From Streptomyces ambofaciens ATCC 23877 (GTDB lineage: Bacteria > Actinomycetota > Actinomycetes > Streptomycetales > Streptomycetaceae), in NCBI RefSeq assembly GCF_001267885.1, contig NZ_CP012382.1, positions 2,777,001 to 2,841,000 of the forward strand: 64,000 nt of DNA. Reading direction: 5' to 3'. The notes under the pieces were generated by a model. The model saw only the letters and a list, made by a program, of their open reading frames with translations, ran no database searches and was not told the DNA's origin. A program made the translations under genes and the position numbers. Below are positions 37,194 through 45,712 of the stretch, piece after piece; within the stretch, counting starts at the first letter, position 1; each line of letters opens with the position of its first letter.

Positions 37194-37581
37194 GGGGACT
37201 CCGCGATGGTGTGGACATGTCGGGACTCCGCGACGCTATCCCAGCGTGGTCGGGCCGATCACCAGCAGTGCTCGACAAAGGCCTGCTCGGGAGCTTGGTG
37301 GGCTCCCGACAAAGGGCGCCGGATACACCTCGTTCGGGGTGACACCGGTCACCGAGTCGGGGAGGCGAGCGTCACCCGCACCACACGGGCCCCGCAACCG
37401 CACCGCACCGCACCGCACCGCACCGCACCGCACCGCACCCGGAAGCGGAACATCGCATTCGGACGCTCACGTTCCGTATCGGGATCGTCCGCATCGTGGG
37501 CAACCGGTGTCGCCGACCGGCTCGACGCCGGAGACTGTGGGCGTTTTTTCCCTGCCCCCCACGCATTGGACGAGCCGCTCC
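37194..37581. other. Divergent control region of bioY and permease 2
   Basis: No gene in these 388 bp. It contains the gggactccgcga direct repeat near bioY, a small hairpin (gggagc...gctccc) around 37289-37307, and the CACCG microsatellite at 37396-37440, about 140 bp before permease 2. Start-like codons upstream of 37582 are in frame with permease 2 but encode repeat-derived sequence. Confidence 0.6.
37401..37440. repeat. Pentanucleotide microsatellite (CACCG)n upstream of permease 2
   Basis: Seven exact contiguous CACCG units, followed by CACCC and preceded by the imperfect unit AACCG, so about eight units of 5 bp. A run this long and pure is prone to strand slippage. It sits in the leader or promoter side of the downstream permease. 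Confidence 0.95.
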
Positions 37582-38961
37582 ATGTCCAACAGCACCACCG
37601 AGGCGCCGGCGCAGACCGACGGCGCCTCGCTCTCCCACGGCCTCAAGCAGCGCCACCTGTCGATGATCGCCCTCGGCGGTGTGATCGGTGCCGGGCTGTT
37701 CGTCGGCTCCGGGGCCGGCATCGCCGCCGCCGGGCCGTCGATCGTCGTCGCCTACACCCTCTCCGGTCTCCTCGTAATGCTGGTGATGCGGATGCTGGGC
37801 GAGATGTCGGCCGCGTATCCGTCCTCGGGTTCCTTCTCCGCGCACGCCGAGCGGGCGATCGGGCCGTGGGCCGGCTTCACCGCGGGCTGGGCCTTCTGGG
37901 TGCTGCTGTGCACGGCCGTGGGGCTCGAGGGCATCGGCGCGGCGCAGATCGTCCACGGCTGGCTGCCGGGCACGCCCGAGTGGGCCTGGGTGGCCCTGTT
38001 CATGGTGGTGTTCTGCGGGACGAACCTGGCCGCGGTGAAGAACTTCGGCGAGTTCGAGTTCTGGTTCGCCGCCCTGAAGGTCGGCGCGATCTCGCTGTTC
38101 CTCGTCCTCGGCGTGCTGGCGATCGCCGGCGTCCTGCCGGGCACCGACTCCCCCGGCACCTCGCACCTGAGCGACTTCCTGCCGAACGGCGGCAACGGCC
38201 TGATCATCGGTCTGCTCGCCTCGGTGTTCGCCTACGGCGGCCTGGAGACGGTGACCATCGCGGCGGCCGAGTCGGAGAACCCGGTGAAGGGCGTGGCGAG
38301 CGCCGTACGGACGGCGATGTGGCGCATCGCGCTGTTCTACATCGGCTCGATGGCGGTCATCGTCACCCTGGTGCCCTGGGACTCCACGGAGGTCGTGGAG
38401 AAGGGCCCGTACGTCGCCGCCCTCGACGAACTGGGCATCCCGGGCGCCGGTCAGCTCATGAACGTCGTCGTGCTGGTCGCGCTGCTGAGCGCGATGAACG
38501 CCAACATCTACGGCGCCTCGCGCATCGGCTACTCGCTGGTCGAACGCGGCCAGGGCCCGAAGGCGCTGGGCCGGGTGTCGGGCGGGGTGCCGCGGGTCGC
38601 GGTGCTCGTCTCCTCCCTCTTCGGCTTCGGCTGCGTACTGCTCAGCTACTGGCGGCCCGACGACGTCTTCGCCTGGCTGCTGAACATGATCGGCGCGGTG
38701 ATCCTGGTCGTCTGGATCTTCATCGCCGTCTCCCAGCTGCGGCTGCGCCGCCGCCTGGAGCGGGAGGCGCCCGAGAAGCTGGTCGTGCGCATGTGGGGCT
38801 TCCCGTGGCTGACGTGGGTGGCGCTGGCGGGCATGGTCGCGGTGTTCGTGCTGATGGCCCGCGAGCCGGACACACGGGTGCAGCTGTACTCGACGGGCGC
38901 CATGACGCTGGCCCTGGCGGCCGCCGGCTACGCCTGGCAGCGGCGGCGGGCGCGCGCCTAG
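37582..38961 (+). CDS. APC-family amino acid permease (paralogue 2)
   Basis: A 459-aa transporter from ATG 37582 (MSNSTTEAPAQTDGASLSHG). The frame is open far upstream but that part is the CACCG-rich spacer. It follows paralogue 1 closely: LKQRHLSMIALGGVIGAGLF, SSGSFSAHAERAIGPWAGF, NFGEFEFWFAALKVGAISLF, TLVPWDSTEVVEKGPYVAAL and RMWGFPWLTWVALAG. The same permease subfamily is likely, with a possibly different substrate because the middle helices differ. The ribosome site is weak (GGACGAG 12-13 nt upstream). Confidence 0.92.
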   Translation: MSNSTTEAPAQTDGASLSHGLKQRHLSMIALGGVIGAGLFVGSGAGIAAAGPSIVVAYTLSGLLVMLVMRMLGEMSAAYPSSGSFSAHAERAIGPWAGFTAGWAFWVLLCTAVGLEGIGAAQIVHGWLPGTPEWAWVALFMVVFCGTNLAAVKNFGEFEFWFAALKVGAISLFLVLGVLAIAGVLPGTDSPGTSHLSDFLPNGGNGLIIGLLASVFAYGGLETVTIAAAESENPVKGVASAVRTAMWRIALFYIGSMAVIVTLVPWDSTEVVEKGPYVAALDELGIPGAGQLMNVVVLVALLSAMNANIYGASRIGYSLVERGQGPKALGRVSGGVPRVAVLVSSLFGFGCVLLSYWRPDDVFAWLLNMIGAVILVVWIFIAVSQLRLRRRLEREAPEKLVVRMWGFPWLTWVALAGMVAVFVLMAREPDTRVQLYSTGAMTLALAAAGYAWQRRRARA

Positions 38962-38980
38962 CCGCCGCCCGGAGCACTTC

Positions 38981-39019
38981 GAGGGCCCTCGCACGGAGAC
39001 GATCCGCGCGGGGGCCCTC
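38981..39019 (+). terminator. Hairpin terminator after permease 2
   Basis: A 12-bp stem with one G-T wobble (gagggccctcgc / gcgggggccctc) and a 15-nt loop starts 20 bp past the stop. Confidence 0.75.
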
Positions 39020-39089
39020 TTCGCGTGCCACGGCACGCCCGTACGCCCCCGCGACCCGCCGTCCGCGGCTTCTTGCTGCTAGCGTGCAC

Positions 39090-39106
39090 TTGCAAGCCTT
39101 TTGCAA
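39090..39106. promoter_or_regulatory. Nur box upstream of sodF
   Basis: TTGCAA-gcctt-TTGCAA matches exactly the published-type Nur consensus tTGCaa-N5-ttGCAA for nickel-dependent repression of sodF in Streptomyces, as I recall it. It lies 24-40 bp before the ATG and just past a TAGCGT that could be the -10 box, so bound Nur would block transcription. Confidence 0.82.
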
Positions 39107-39129
39107 TAAGAGGTCGGAGGGGATCCGCC

Positions 39130-39771
39130 ATGTCCGTCTACACGCTTCCTGAACTGCCGTACGACTACTCCGCGCTGGCCCCCGTGATCAGCCCCGAGAT
39201 CATCGAGCTGCACCACGACAAGCACCACGCGGCCTATGTGAAGGGCGCCAACGACACGCTGGAGCAGCTCGCGGAGGCGCGGGACAAGGAGTCCTGGGGC
39301 TCGGTCAACGGCCTGGAGAAGAACCTGGCCTTCCACCTCTCCGGGCACATCCTGCACTCGATCTACTGGCACAACATGACCGGTGACGGCGGCGGCGAAC
39401 CGCTGGAGAAGGACGGCGTGGGCGAGCTCGCCGACGCGATCGCCGAGTCGTTCGGATCCTTCGCCGGCTTCAAGGCCCAGCTCACCAAGGCCGCCGCGAC
39501 CACCCAGGGCTCCGGCTGGGGCGTGCTGGCGTACGAGCCGCTGAGCGGCCGGCTGATCGTCGAGCAGGTCTACGACCACCAGGGCAACGTCGGGCAGGGT
39601 GCCACCCCGATCCTGGTCTTCGACGCCTGGGAGCACGCCTTCTACCTCCAGTACAAGAACCAGAAGGTCGACTTCATCGAGGCGATGTGGGCCGTCGTCA
39701 ACTGGCAGGACGTGGCGAAGCGCTACGAGGCCGCGACCTCCCGTACGAACACGCTGCTGCTGGCGCCGTGA
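39130..39771 (+). CDS. sodF: Superoxide dismutase, Fe/Zn-type (SodF)
   Basis: A 213-aa enzyme of the Fe/Mn-SOD family. The start is ATG 39130 with GGAGGGG 8 nt upstream. Metal ligands are visible: His28 in [13 protein letters not shown], His in [18 protein letters not shown], and Asp/His in [13 protein letters not shown]. In Streptomyces sodF is used when nickel is scarce and is repressed by Nur with nickel, when NiSOD takes over; the Nur box supports the same switch here. The NiSOD gene (sodN) is not in this window. It ends before a strong hairpin. Confidence 0.96.
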   Translation: MSVYTLPELPYDYSALAPVISPEIIELHHDKHHAAYVKGANDTLEQLAEARDKESWGSVNGLEKNLAFHLSGHILHSIYWHNMTGDGGGEPLEKDGVGELADAIAESFGSFAGFKAQLTKAAATTQGSGWGVLAYEPLSGRLIVEQVYDHQGNVGQGATPILVFDAWEHAFYLQYKNQKVDFIEAMWAVVNWQDVAKRYEAATSRTNTLLLAP

Positions 39772-39841
39772 GCGCCTGACCGCCCGAGTCGTCCTGCCTC
39801 GTGATCGTCTTCTCACCCTTCACGGCGGCAGGCGGAATGAG

Positions 39842-39878
39842 GGAGGCCCCCGCGAGGACCTGACTCGCGGGGGCCTCC
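39842..39878. terminator. Bidirectional terminator between sodF and methyltransferase
   Basis: A perfect 15-bp stem (ggaggcccccgcgag and its complement) with loop gacctga lies between convergent stops. Confidence 0.9.
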
Positions 39879-39897
39879 TGCGTGCGCGGGCGGCGGG

Positions 39898-40683
39898 TCA
39901 GGGCTTGCGGGCGACCCCGCCGTGCTGGCCGACGGGGCGGGGCCCGGTGCCGTCCGGGGACGGGTCCGGGCGCCACAGCGGGACGGAGACCACGCCGGGG
40001 TCGACCAGGTCGAGCCCTTCGAAGTACGCCTCGATCTGCTCCACCGGGCGCAGGAAGTACGGCACGGCACCGGTCTCGTTGTAGCCGTCCTGGGCCGCCT
40101 CGTAGTCCGGGTCGGTGCCGCGCGAGCCGTCGTTGACGCACAGGTGACTGCCCGGGGGCAGGCCGGCCATCAGGCGGCGGACCAGGTCGCGGGCCCGGTC
40201 GTGGTCGGCGACGTGGCCGAGGATGCCGCTGAGGATCAGGGCGGTGGGCCGGGTCAGGTCGAGGGTCCGCGCGGCCGCTTCGAGGACGGCCTCGGGCTCG
40301 AAGAGGCTCATGTCCTCGTACGCCGTCGCCCCCTCGGCGCTGGAGGTGAGCAGCGCCCGGGCGTGCGCGAGGACCAGCGGGTCGTTGTCGACGTAGACGA
40401 TCCGCGACTCGGGGGCGTGCCGCTGGGCGACCTCGTGCGTGTTGTCCACGGTCGGCAGCCCGGTCCCGACGTCCAGGAACTGGCGTACACCCGCCTCCAG
40501 CACCAGGTACCGGATGCTGCGGCCGAGGAAGGCGCGGCTGCTGCGGGCGATGGTGACGATGCCGGGGAAGACGGCGGTGTAGGCGTCGCCGGCCGCCTCG
40601 TCCACGGGGTAGTTGTCCTTGCCGCCCAACCAGTAGTTCCAGATCCTGGCCGAGTGGGGCACAGAGGTGTCGATCTCCGTCAT
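39898..40683 (-). CDS. SAM-dependent methyltransferase, Methyltransf_19 (DUF574) family
   Basis: A 261-aa protein that begins MTEIDTSVPHSARIWNYWLGGKDNYPVDEAAG, the hallmark of this actinobacteria-specific family. Motif I is FLDVGTGLPTVDNTHEVA, the acidic ribose-binding position is VYVDNDPLVLAHARALL, and the adenine loop is AYEDM. Streptomyces genomes carry many copies, often near BldB-like or conservon genes, and the substrate is unknown. This copy is alone between sodF and a small zinc ribbon, without such partners. Confidence 0.92.
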   Translation of the reverse strand: MTEIDTSVPHSARIWNYWLGGKDNYPVDEAAGDAYTAVFPGIVTIARSSRAFLGRSIRYLVLEAGVRQFLDVGTGLPTVDNTHEVAQRHAPESRIVYVDNDPLVLAHARALLTSSAEGATAYEDMSLFEPEAVLEAAARTLDLTRPTALILSGILGHVADHDRARDLVRRLMAGLPPGSHLCVNDGSRGTDPDYEAAQDGYNETGAVPYFLRPVEQIEAYFEGLDLVDPGVVSVPLWRPDPSPDGTGPRPVGQHGGVARKP

Positions 40684-40811
40684 GGGGTGGGACTCGCCTC
40701 CAGCACTTGGGGTGCGTCCATGGTCCTACGGGAGGCGAGCCGACGGGAACAGGTGACCGCCCTCGCACGGAGGGTTCCCGGACGAAGGGGTCGCGGGCCA
40801 CAGTGGCCCGC

Positions 40812-41033
40812 ATGGGTCTTCCGATCAGGCGGTGCCCCAACTGCGGGGACACGGACCAGGCGTTCCGGCCGCTCGACGACGCGGAGCGGGCGTACGCCCT
40901 GGGCCAGGTGCCCAGGGCCGACCTGGGCACCTACCGGCGCTGCGCCCGTGCGGGGTGCGTGCGCGTGCAGTCCTACTTCAACTGGAGGTCCGGGTTCGAT
41001 CTGCCGGACTCCTTCCGGCCTACAGGTTGCTGA
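40812..41033 (+). CDS. Small zinc-ribbon protein
   Basis: A 73-aa protein from ATG 40812 (MGLPIRRCPNCGDTDQAFRP); GTG 40803, three codons earlier, is an alternative with AAGGGG upstream. CPNC and a later CARAGC pair (YRRCARAGCVRVQSYFNW) form a short treble-clef or ribbon-like zinc site. It is divergent from the methyltransferase gene and its 3' end overlaps the convergent DsbA-family gene by 14 bp. No function is assigned. Confidence 0.65.
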   Translation: MGLPIRRCPNCGDTDQAFRPLDDAERAYALGQVPRADLGTYRRCARAGCVRVQSYFNWRSGFDLPDSFRPTGC

Positions 41034-41658
41034 AGTCCGGCCCCTGGGTGCGGGTGCGCTTGATCTCGTAGAAGCCCGGGACGGAGGCGACGGCCAGGGT
41101 GCCGTCCCAGAGCCTGGCGGCGTCCTCGCCCTTCGGCGCCGGGGTGACGACCGGGCCGAAGAAGGCGATCTGCCCGCCGTCGGCGCCGGGGACCGCGATG
41201 ACCGGGGTGCCGACCTCCTGGCCGACCTTGTCGATGCCCTCCTGGTGGGAGGCGCGCAGCTGCGGCTCGTACGGGGTGGAGTCCCAGTGGTCCATGAGGG
41301 ACTCGGGCAGGCCGACGTCCTTCAGGGCGGCGGCGACCGTCTCCTTCTCCGGGCCCTCGCCCTGGTTGTGGAAGCGGGTGCCGAGCGCCGTGTAGAGGTC
41401 GCCGAGCACCTCGGCGCCGTGCTCCTCCTGGGCGGCGATGACGACCCGGACCGGGCCCCAGGCCTTGGTCTCGAGCATCTCGCGGTACTCCTCGGGCAGC
41501 TCGTCGAGCTTGTCCTCGTTCAGGACGGCGAGGCTCATCACGTGCCAGCACGTCTCGATGTCCCTGAGCTTCTCCACCTCCAGCACCCAGCGGGAGGTCA
41601 TCCAGGCCCACGGGCACAGCGGGTCGAACCAGAAGTCGACGGGAGTCTTCTCCGACAT
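41020..41658 (-). CDS. DsbA-family mycothiol-dependent oxidoreductase (Rv2466c-like) with CPWA site
   Basis: A 212-aa thioredoxin-fold protein from ATG 41658 (MSEKTPVDFWFDPLCPWAWM) with AGGAGAGAC just upstream. It resembles mycobacterial Rv2466c, the mycothiol-linked nitroreductase/disulfide reductase: WFDPLCPWxWMTSRW, the long helical insert, GTPVIAVPG (cis-Pro loop) and C-terminal GTLAVASVPGFYEIKRTRT. The active site is CPWA instead of CPWC, leaving one catalytic cysteine, compatible with a monothiol mechanism using mycothiol. It lies 145 bp from a divergent aminopeptidase N gene. Confidence 0.88.
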   Translation of the reverse strand: MSEKTPVDFWFDPLCPWAWMTSRWVLEVEKLRDIETCWHVMSLAVLNEDKLDELPEEYREMLETKAWGPVRVVIAAQEEHGAEVLGDLYTALGTRFHNQGEGPEKETVAAALKDVGLPESLMDHWDSTPYEPQLRASHQEGIDKVGQEVGTPVIAVPGADGGQIAFFGPVVTPAPKGEDAARLWDGTLAVASVPGFYEIKRTRTQGPDFSNL

Positions 41659-41803
41659 GTCTCTCCTCAGGAGGTGGCGCAACCGAGCTTTTCTCCAGGC
41701 AACCCGCCCGGTCGCGCGGCCATTCCCGGCTGCCGCGTGTCAGGGCCACATGGCAGGATCGGTGCTGTCCGCATACTGAACACCACCCGAGGGAGTGCCG
41801 CCC

Positions 41804-44383
41804 GTGCCCGGTGAGAATCTGTCCCGCGACGAGGCCCGGGAGCGGGCCGCCCTGCTCCGCGTCGACGGGTACGACGTGTCCCTCGACGTGCGCTCGGCCG
41901 CCGGCGCCGCGGAGGGCGAGGGTCCGCGCACCTTCCGGTCCGTGACCACGATCCGCTTCCGCTGCAACGAGCCGGGCGCGAGCAGCTTCGCCGACCTGAT
42001 CGCACCGAGCGTGACCGCCGTGTCCCTCAACGGCCGCGACCTCGACCCGAGCGAGGTCTTCGACGGCACCCGGATCGTCCTGGAGGACCTGGCCGCCGAC
42101 AACGAGCTGGTCGTCGACGCGCAGTGCGCGTACTCCCGCACCGGCGAGGGCCTGCACCGCTTCGTCGACCCCGAGGACGGCGAGGTGTACCTGTACACCC
42201 AGTACGAGCCGGCCGACTCCCGCCGGGTCTTCGCGAACTTCGAGCAGCCGGACCTGAAGGCTCCCTTCCGCTTCGAGGTGCGGGCGCCCGAGGAGTGGAC
42301 GGTGTGGAGCAACGGCACCGGGGAACGCGCCGACGGCGTCTGGCGGTTCGCGGAGACGAAGCCGATCTCGACGTACATCACCTGTGTCGTGGCGGGCCCG
42401 TACCACTACGTCACGGACTCCTACGAGCGGACCCTGGAGGACGGCACGCGGCTGGAGATCCCGCTCGGCGCCCTGTGCCGCAAGGGGCTGGCCCCCCACT
42501 TCGACGCCGACGACGTCTTCCTGGTCACCAAGCAGGGCCTGGACTTCTTCCACGACCACTTCGACTACCCGTACCCCTTCGGCAAGTACGACCAGGCGTT
42601 CGTGCCCGAGTACAACCTCGGCGCGATGGAGAACCCGGGGCTGGTGACCTTCCGGGAGGAGTTCATCTTCCGGGGCAAGGTCACCCAGGCGTCCTACGAG
42701 GGCCGCGCCAACGTGATCCTCCACGAGATGGCGCACATGTGGTTCGGCGACCTGGTCACCATGGAGTGGTGGGACGACCTGTGGCTCAAGGAGTCCTTCG
42801 CCGACTTCATGGGCGCCTTCTCGCTGGTGGGCGCGACCCGCTTCACCGACGGCTGGATCACCTTCGCCAACCGCCGCAAGGCCTGGGCCTACCGCGCCGA
42901 CCAGCTGCCCTCCACGCACCCGGTCACCGCCGACATCCGCGACCTCCAGGACGCCAAGCTCAACTTCGACGGCATCACGTACGCGAAGGGCGCCTCCGTA
43001 CTGAAGCAGCTGGTGGCGTACGTCGGGCAGGACGCCTTCCTGGAGGGCGCCCGGCGCTACTTCAAGCGGCACGCGTACGGCAACACGCGCCTCGGCGACC
43101 TGCTGTCGGTGCTGGAGGAGACCAGCGGGCGGGACATGGCGGCCTGGGCGCGCTCCTGGCTGCAGACGGCGGGCGTCAACTCGCTGACCCCGCAGGTGCT
43201 GCTGAGCCCCGGGGGGCGGGTGGACGAGCTGGCGGTGGTCCAGGAGGCCGCCGAGTCCCACCCCGAGCTGCGTCCGCACCGCGTGGCGGTGGGCCTGTAC
43301 CGGCGCACCGGCGAGGGCGCCCTGGAGCGCTACGCGCGCGCCGAGGTGGACGTCGACGGGCCCCGCACGGTGGTGGCGGAGCTGGCCGGGGCCGAGGCGC
43401 CCGAGCTGGTCCTGGTCAACGACGACGACCTGACGTACTGCAAGACCCGCTTCGACGAGACCTCGCTGGCGACGCTGCGCGAGCACCTGGGCGCGCTGAC
43501 CGACCCGTTGGCCCGCGCCCTGTGCTGGTCGGCGCTGTGGAACATGACGCGGGACGCGCTGCTGCCGGCGCGGGACTTCGTGGGGCTGGTGCTGCGCTTC
43601 GCGGGGCGCGAGTCGGACATCGGGGTCCTGCAGATGCTGCACGCCTGGGCGAACTCGGCGCTCGTGCACTACGCGGCCCCCGAGTGGCGGGAGACCGGCG
43701 GGCGGCTGCTCGGCGAGGGCGCGCTGCGGGAGCTGCGGGACGCCGCGCCGGGTGGCGAGCAGCAGCTGGCGTGGGCGCGGTTCTTCGCCGCGGTGGCCGG
43801 TGACGAGGCCGGCCTGCGGCTGCTGCGCGGGCTGCTGGACGGGACCGAGAAGGTCGACGGCCTGGACGTGGACCAGGAGCTGCGCTGGGCGTTCCTGCAG
43901 CCGCTCGCCGCGCACGGCCACGCCGACGAGGGCGTGCTCGCCGCCGAGCTGGCCCGGGACGACACCGCCTCCGGCAAGCGGCACCAGGTGCGCTGCCTGG
44001 CGGCCCGTCCGTCGGCGGCGGTGAAGGCACAGGCCTGGGCGCAGGTCGTGGAGTCGGACGCGCTGTCGAACGCGCTGGTGGAGGCGACCATCGCGGGCTT
44101 CGCGCAGTCCTCGCAGCGGGAACTGGTCGCGCCGTACGCCGAGAAGTACTTCGCGGCGATCGAGCGGGTCTGGGCCGAGCGGTCCATCCAGATCGGGATG
44201 GACGTGGTGCGGGGCCTGTTCCCGTCCCTGCGGGACTCCCAGGACACCCTCGACGCGACGGACGCCTGGCTGTCCGCGCACGAGGACGCCGCGCCCGCGC
44301 TGCGCCGGCTGGTGCTGGAGGCGCGGGACGACCTGGCGCGGGCTCTGCGGGGCCAGGCGTGCGACGCGGCGGCGGGCCGCTGA
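41804..44383 (+). CDS. pepN: Aminopeptidase N, M1 family (paralogue 1)
   Basis: An 859-aa zinc metallopeptidase removing N-terminal residues from peptides. GTG 41804 (MPGENLSRDEARERAALLRV) is chosen since GGGAG lies 8 nt upstream and this N-terminus aligns with paralogue 2. The exopeptidase motif GAMEN is in YNLGAMENPGLVTF. The zinc site is HEMAH with His307, Glu308, His311 and Glu330 (KES). An ERAP1-like C-terminal helical domain follows. No signal peptide, so cytoplasmic. The C-terminal end is less conserved than in paralogue 2. Confidence 0.95.
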   Translation: MPGENLSRDEARERAALLRVDGYDVSLDVRSAAGAAEGEGPRTFRSVTTIRFRCNEPGASSFADLIAPSVTAVSLNGRDLDPSEVFDGTRIVLEDLAADNELVVDAQCAYSRTGEGLHRFVDPEDGEVYLYTQYEPADSRRVFANFEQPDLKAPFRFEVRAPEEWTVWSNGTGERADGVWRFAETKPISTYITCVVAGPYHYVTDSYERTLEDGTRLEIPLGALCRKGLAPHFDADDVFLVTKQGLDFFHDHFDYPYPFGKYDQAFVPEYNLGAMENPGLVTFREEFIFRGKVTQASYEGRANVILHEMAHMWFGDLVTMEWWDDLWLKESFADFMGAFSLVGATRFTDGWITFANRRKAWAYRADQLPSTHPVTADIRDLQDAKLNFDGITYAKGASVLKQLVAYVGQDAFLEGARRYFKRHAYGNTRLGDLLSVLEETSGRDMAAWARSWLQTAGVNSLTPQVLLSPGGRVDELAVVQEAAESHPELRPHRVAVGLYRRTGEGALERYARAEVDVDGPRTVVAELAGAEAPELVLVNDDDLTYCKTRFDETSLATLREHLGALTDPLARALCWSALWNMTRDALLPARDFVGLVLRFAGRESDIGVLQMLHAWANSALVHYAAPEWRETGGRLLGEGALRELRDAAPGGEQQLAWARFFAAVAGDEAGLRLLRGLLDGTEKVDGLDVDQELRWAFLQPLAAHGHADEGVLAAELARDDTASGKRHQVRCLAARPSAAVKAQAWAQVVESDALSNALVEATIAGFAQSSQRELVAPYAEKYFAAIERVWAERSIQIGMDVVRGLFPSLRDSQDTLDATDAWLSAHEDAAPALRRLVLEARDDLARALRGQACDAAAGR

Positions 44384-44489
44384 GCGCCTGACCCGGGGCC
44401 GGCGGTCCGGGGCCGCCCCTTCGGGGCCGATCTTTGGCCAATGATTGGGCTCTCCGTCATCGTTACGGAATTCGATCGACAGCAGCCGT

Positions 44490-44525
44490 AACCCCTGGGC
44501 CGCACGGCGACGGACCAGGGGTTTT
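44490..44525 (+). terminator. Hairpin with T-run after pepN paralogue 1
   Basis: A 9-bp stem (aacccctgg / ccaggggtt) with a 16-nt loop and a short T-run lies 106 bp past the stop. Confidence 0.6.
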
Positions 44526-44626
44526 CGGCATCCGAACACCCGTCCTTTAGGGCGGGCTTGTCCGGATTGCGCGATGGCCTTGTAACAGCGGTTAAGGGAC
44601 GGACCGGGTGCGGGAAGGCCCCGGTC

Positions 44627-45712
44627 ATGACGCACAACACCCCGCTCTCCCCCCGCCCGCTCCACCACCTCGCCGACGGCCGGCGCCGCCTGATGACGGC
44701 CGCTCAGTTGCGCGCGCACGGTGTCTCCGCCGCCGAGACCGACGAGCAGTGCCGTCCCGGCGGTCCGTGGCAGCGGCTCCTGCCCAACGTCGTCCTGCTC
44801 CACCCGGGCCCGCCGACCAGCGAGGAGCGCCTGCACGCGGTGCTGATGTACGCGGCCCGGGAGCGGACCGCCGCGGACGGCGGCGCCCCCGCCGGCGCCC
44901 CCGCCGGCGTCCCCGCCTCCGTGCCGGTGCAGCCGGGCGGGGACAAGCGGCCCGTCCTCGCCTACGCGGAGGCGATGATCACGGGCCTGGCCGGGCTGAC
45001 GCTGCACGGTTTCCGCGCCGCTCCCCCGCTGCCGTCCCTGGACGCCATCGACGTCCTGGTGCCGAGGCTGCGCCGGCTGCGCACGACGGGCTGCGCACGC
45101 ATCGTCCGGACGACGGCGCTGCCCACCGCCGTACAGGTCACCGGAGTGCCGGTGGCACCGGTGGCGCGGGCACTGGCCGACGCGGTGGCGGGACTGTCGG
45201 ACGCGGGCGTCGTCCGCCGGCTGATGACCGAGGCGGTGCGCGGCGGGCACTGCGAACCGGCGGCGGTGGTACGGGAGCTGAACCGGGCCCGGCTGCTCAG
45301 CCGCCCGCACGTGGTGGACGCCGTCGACTCGCTGGTCGCCGAGGGGCGGGCCCTCGCGGAGCAGCGCCTGTACCGGATGGTGCGCGAGCACGGTCTGCCG
45401 GAACCGGCCTGGAACGTCGACCTGCGTCTGCCCGGCGGTCCCCACCTCGGCGGGGTGGACGCCTACTGGCCCGAGCACTCGGTGGCGCTGGAGCTGGACA
45501 CCCGCGCCCACCGGCAGCAGGACGACGACGCGCTGTGGGCCGAACACGCCCGCAAGCGCGAGCACCTGGAACGGCTGGGCGTCACGGTGGTGCACCTGAC
45601 GCCGCGCAAGCTGCGGGACTGCCCGGAGCACCAGGCGACCGTCGTGCGTACCGCGTTGATGGCGGCCGCGGACAGGGAACCCGCCGCGTACGTCGTGGTG
45701 CTGCCCCGGTAG
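44627..45712 (+). CDS. AbiEi-type winged-helix plus DUF559/VSR-like nuclease-fold protein
   Basis: A 361-aa protein from ATG 44627 with GGGAAGG 10 nt upstream. The N-terminus (RRRLMTAAQLRAHGVSAAET...WQRLLPNVVLLHPG) resembles the AbiEi antitoxin N-terminal domain. The C-terminus (about 290-345) has the DUF559/VSR-like pattern VDAYWPEHSVALELDTRAHR then HARKREHLERLGVTVVHLT, with Asp and Glu-x-Asp residues in the order expected of a PD-(D/E)xK fold. A Gly/Pro/Ala insert lies near residue 85. No AbiEii toxin gene is adjacent. Proteins of this design are abundant and mostly uncharacterised in actinomycetes. Confidence 0.72.
   Translation: MTHNTPLSPRPLHHLADGRRRLMTAAQLRAHGVSAAETDEQCRPGGPWQRLLPNVVLLHPGPPTSEERLHAVLMYAARERTAADGGAPAGAPAGVPASVPVQPGGDKRPVLAYAEAMITGLAGLTLHGFRAAPPLPSLDAIDVLVPRLRRLRTTGCARIVRTTALPTAVQVTGVPVAPVARALADAVAGLSDAGVVRRLMTEAVRGGHCEPAAVVRELNRARLLSRPHVVDAVDSLVAEGRALAEQRLYRMVREHGLPEPAWNVDLRLPGGPHLGGVDAYWPEHSVALELDTRAHRQQDDDALWAEHARKREHLERLGVTVVHLTPRKLRDCPEHQATVVRTALMAAADREPAAYVVVLPR

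Noticed and set aside
37396..37440. The CACCG run as a CRISPR-like or integration repeat
   Set aside because: Units are 5 bp and contiguous with no spacers; it is a simple microsatellite.
35490..39152. A 1220-codon plus-strand open frame
   Set aside because: It is an out-of-frame shadow of the two permease genes and covers bioY on the other strand; composition is Arg-rich noise.
40973..45631. A 1552-codon minus-strand open frame
   Set aside because: It is antisense to the well-supported DsbA, pepN and AbiEi-like genes and has no recognisable domain.
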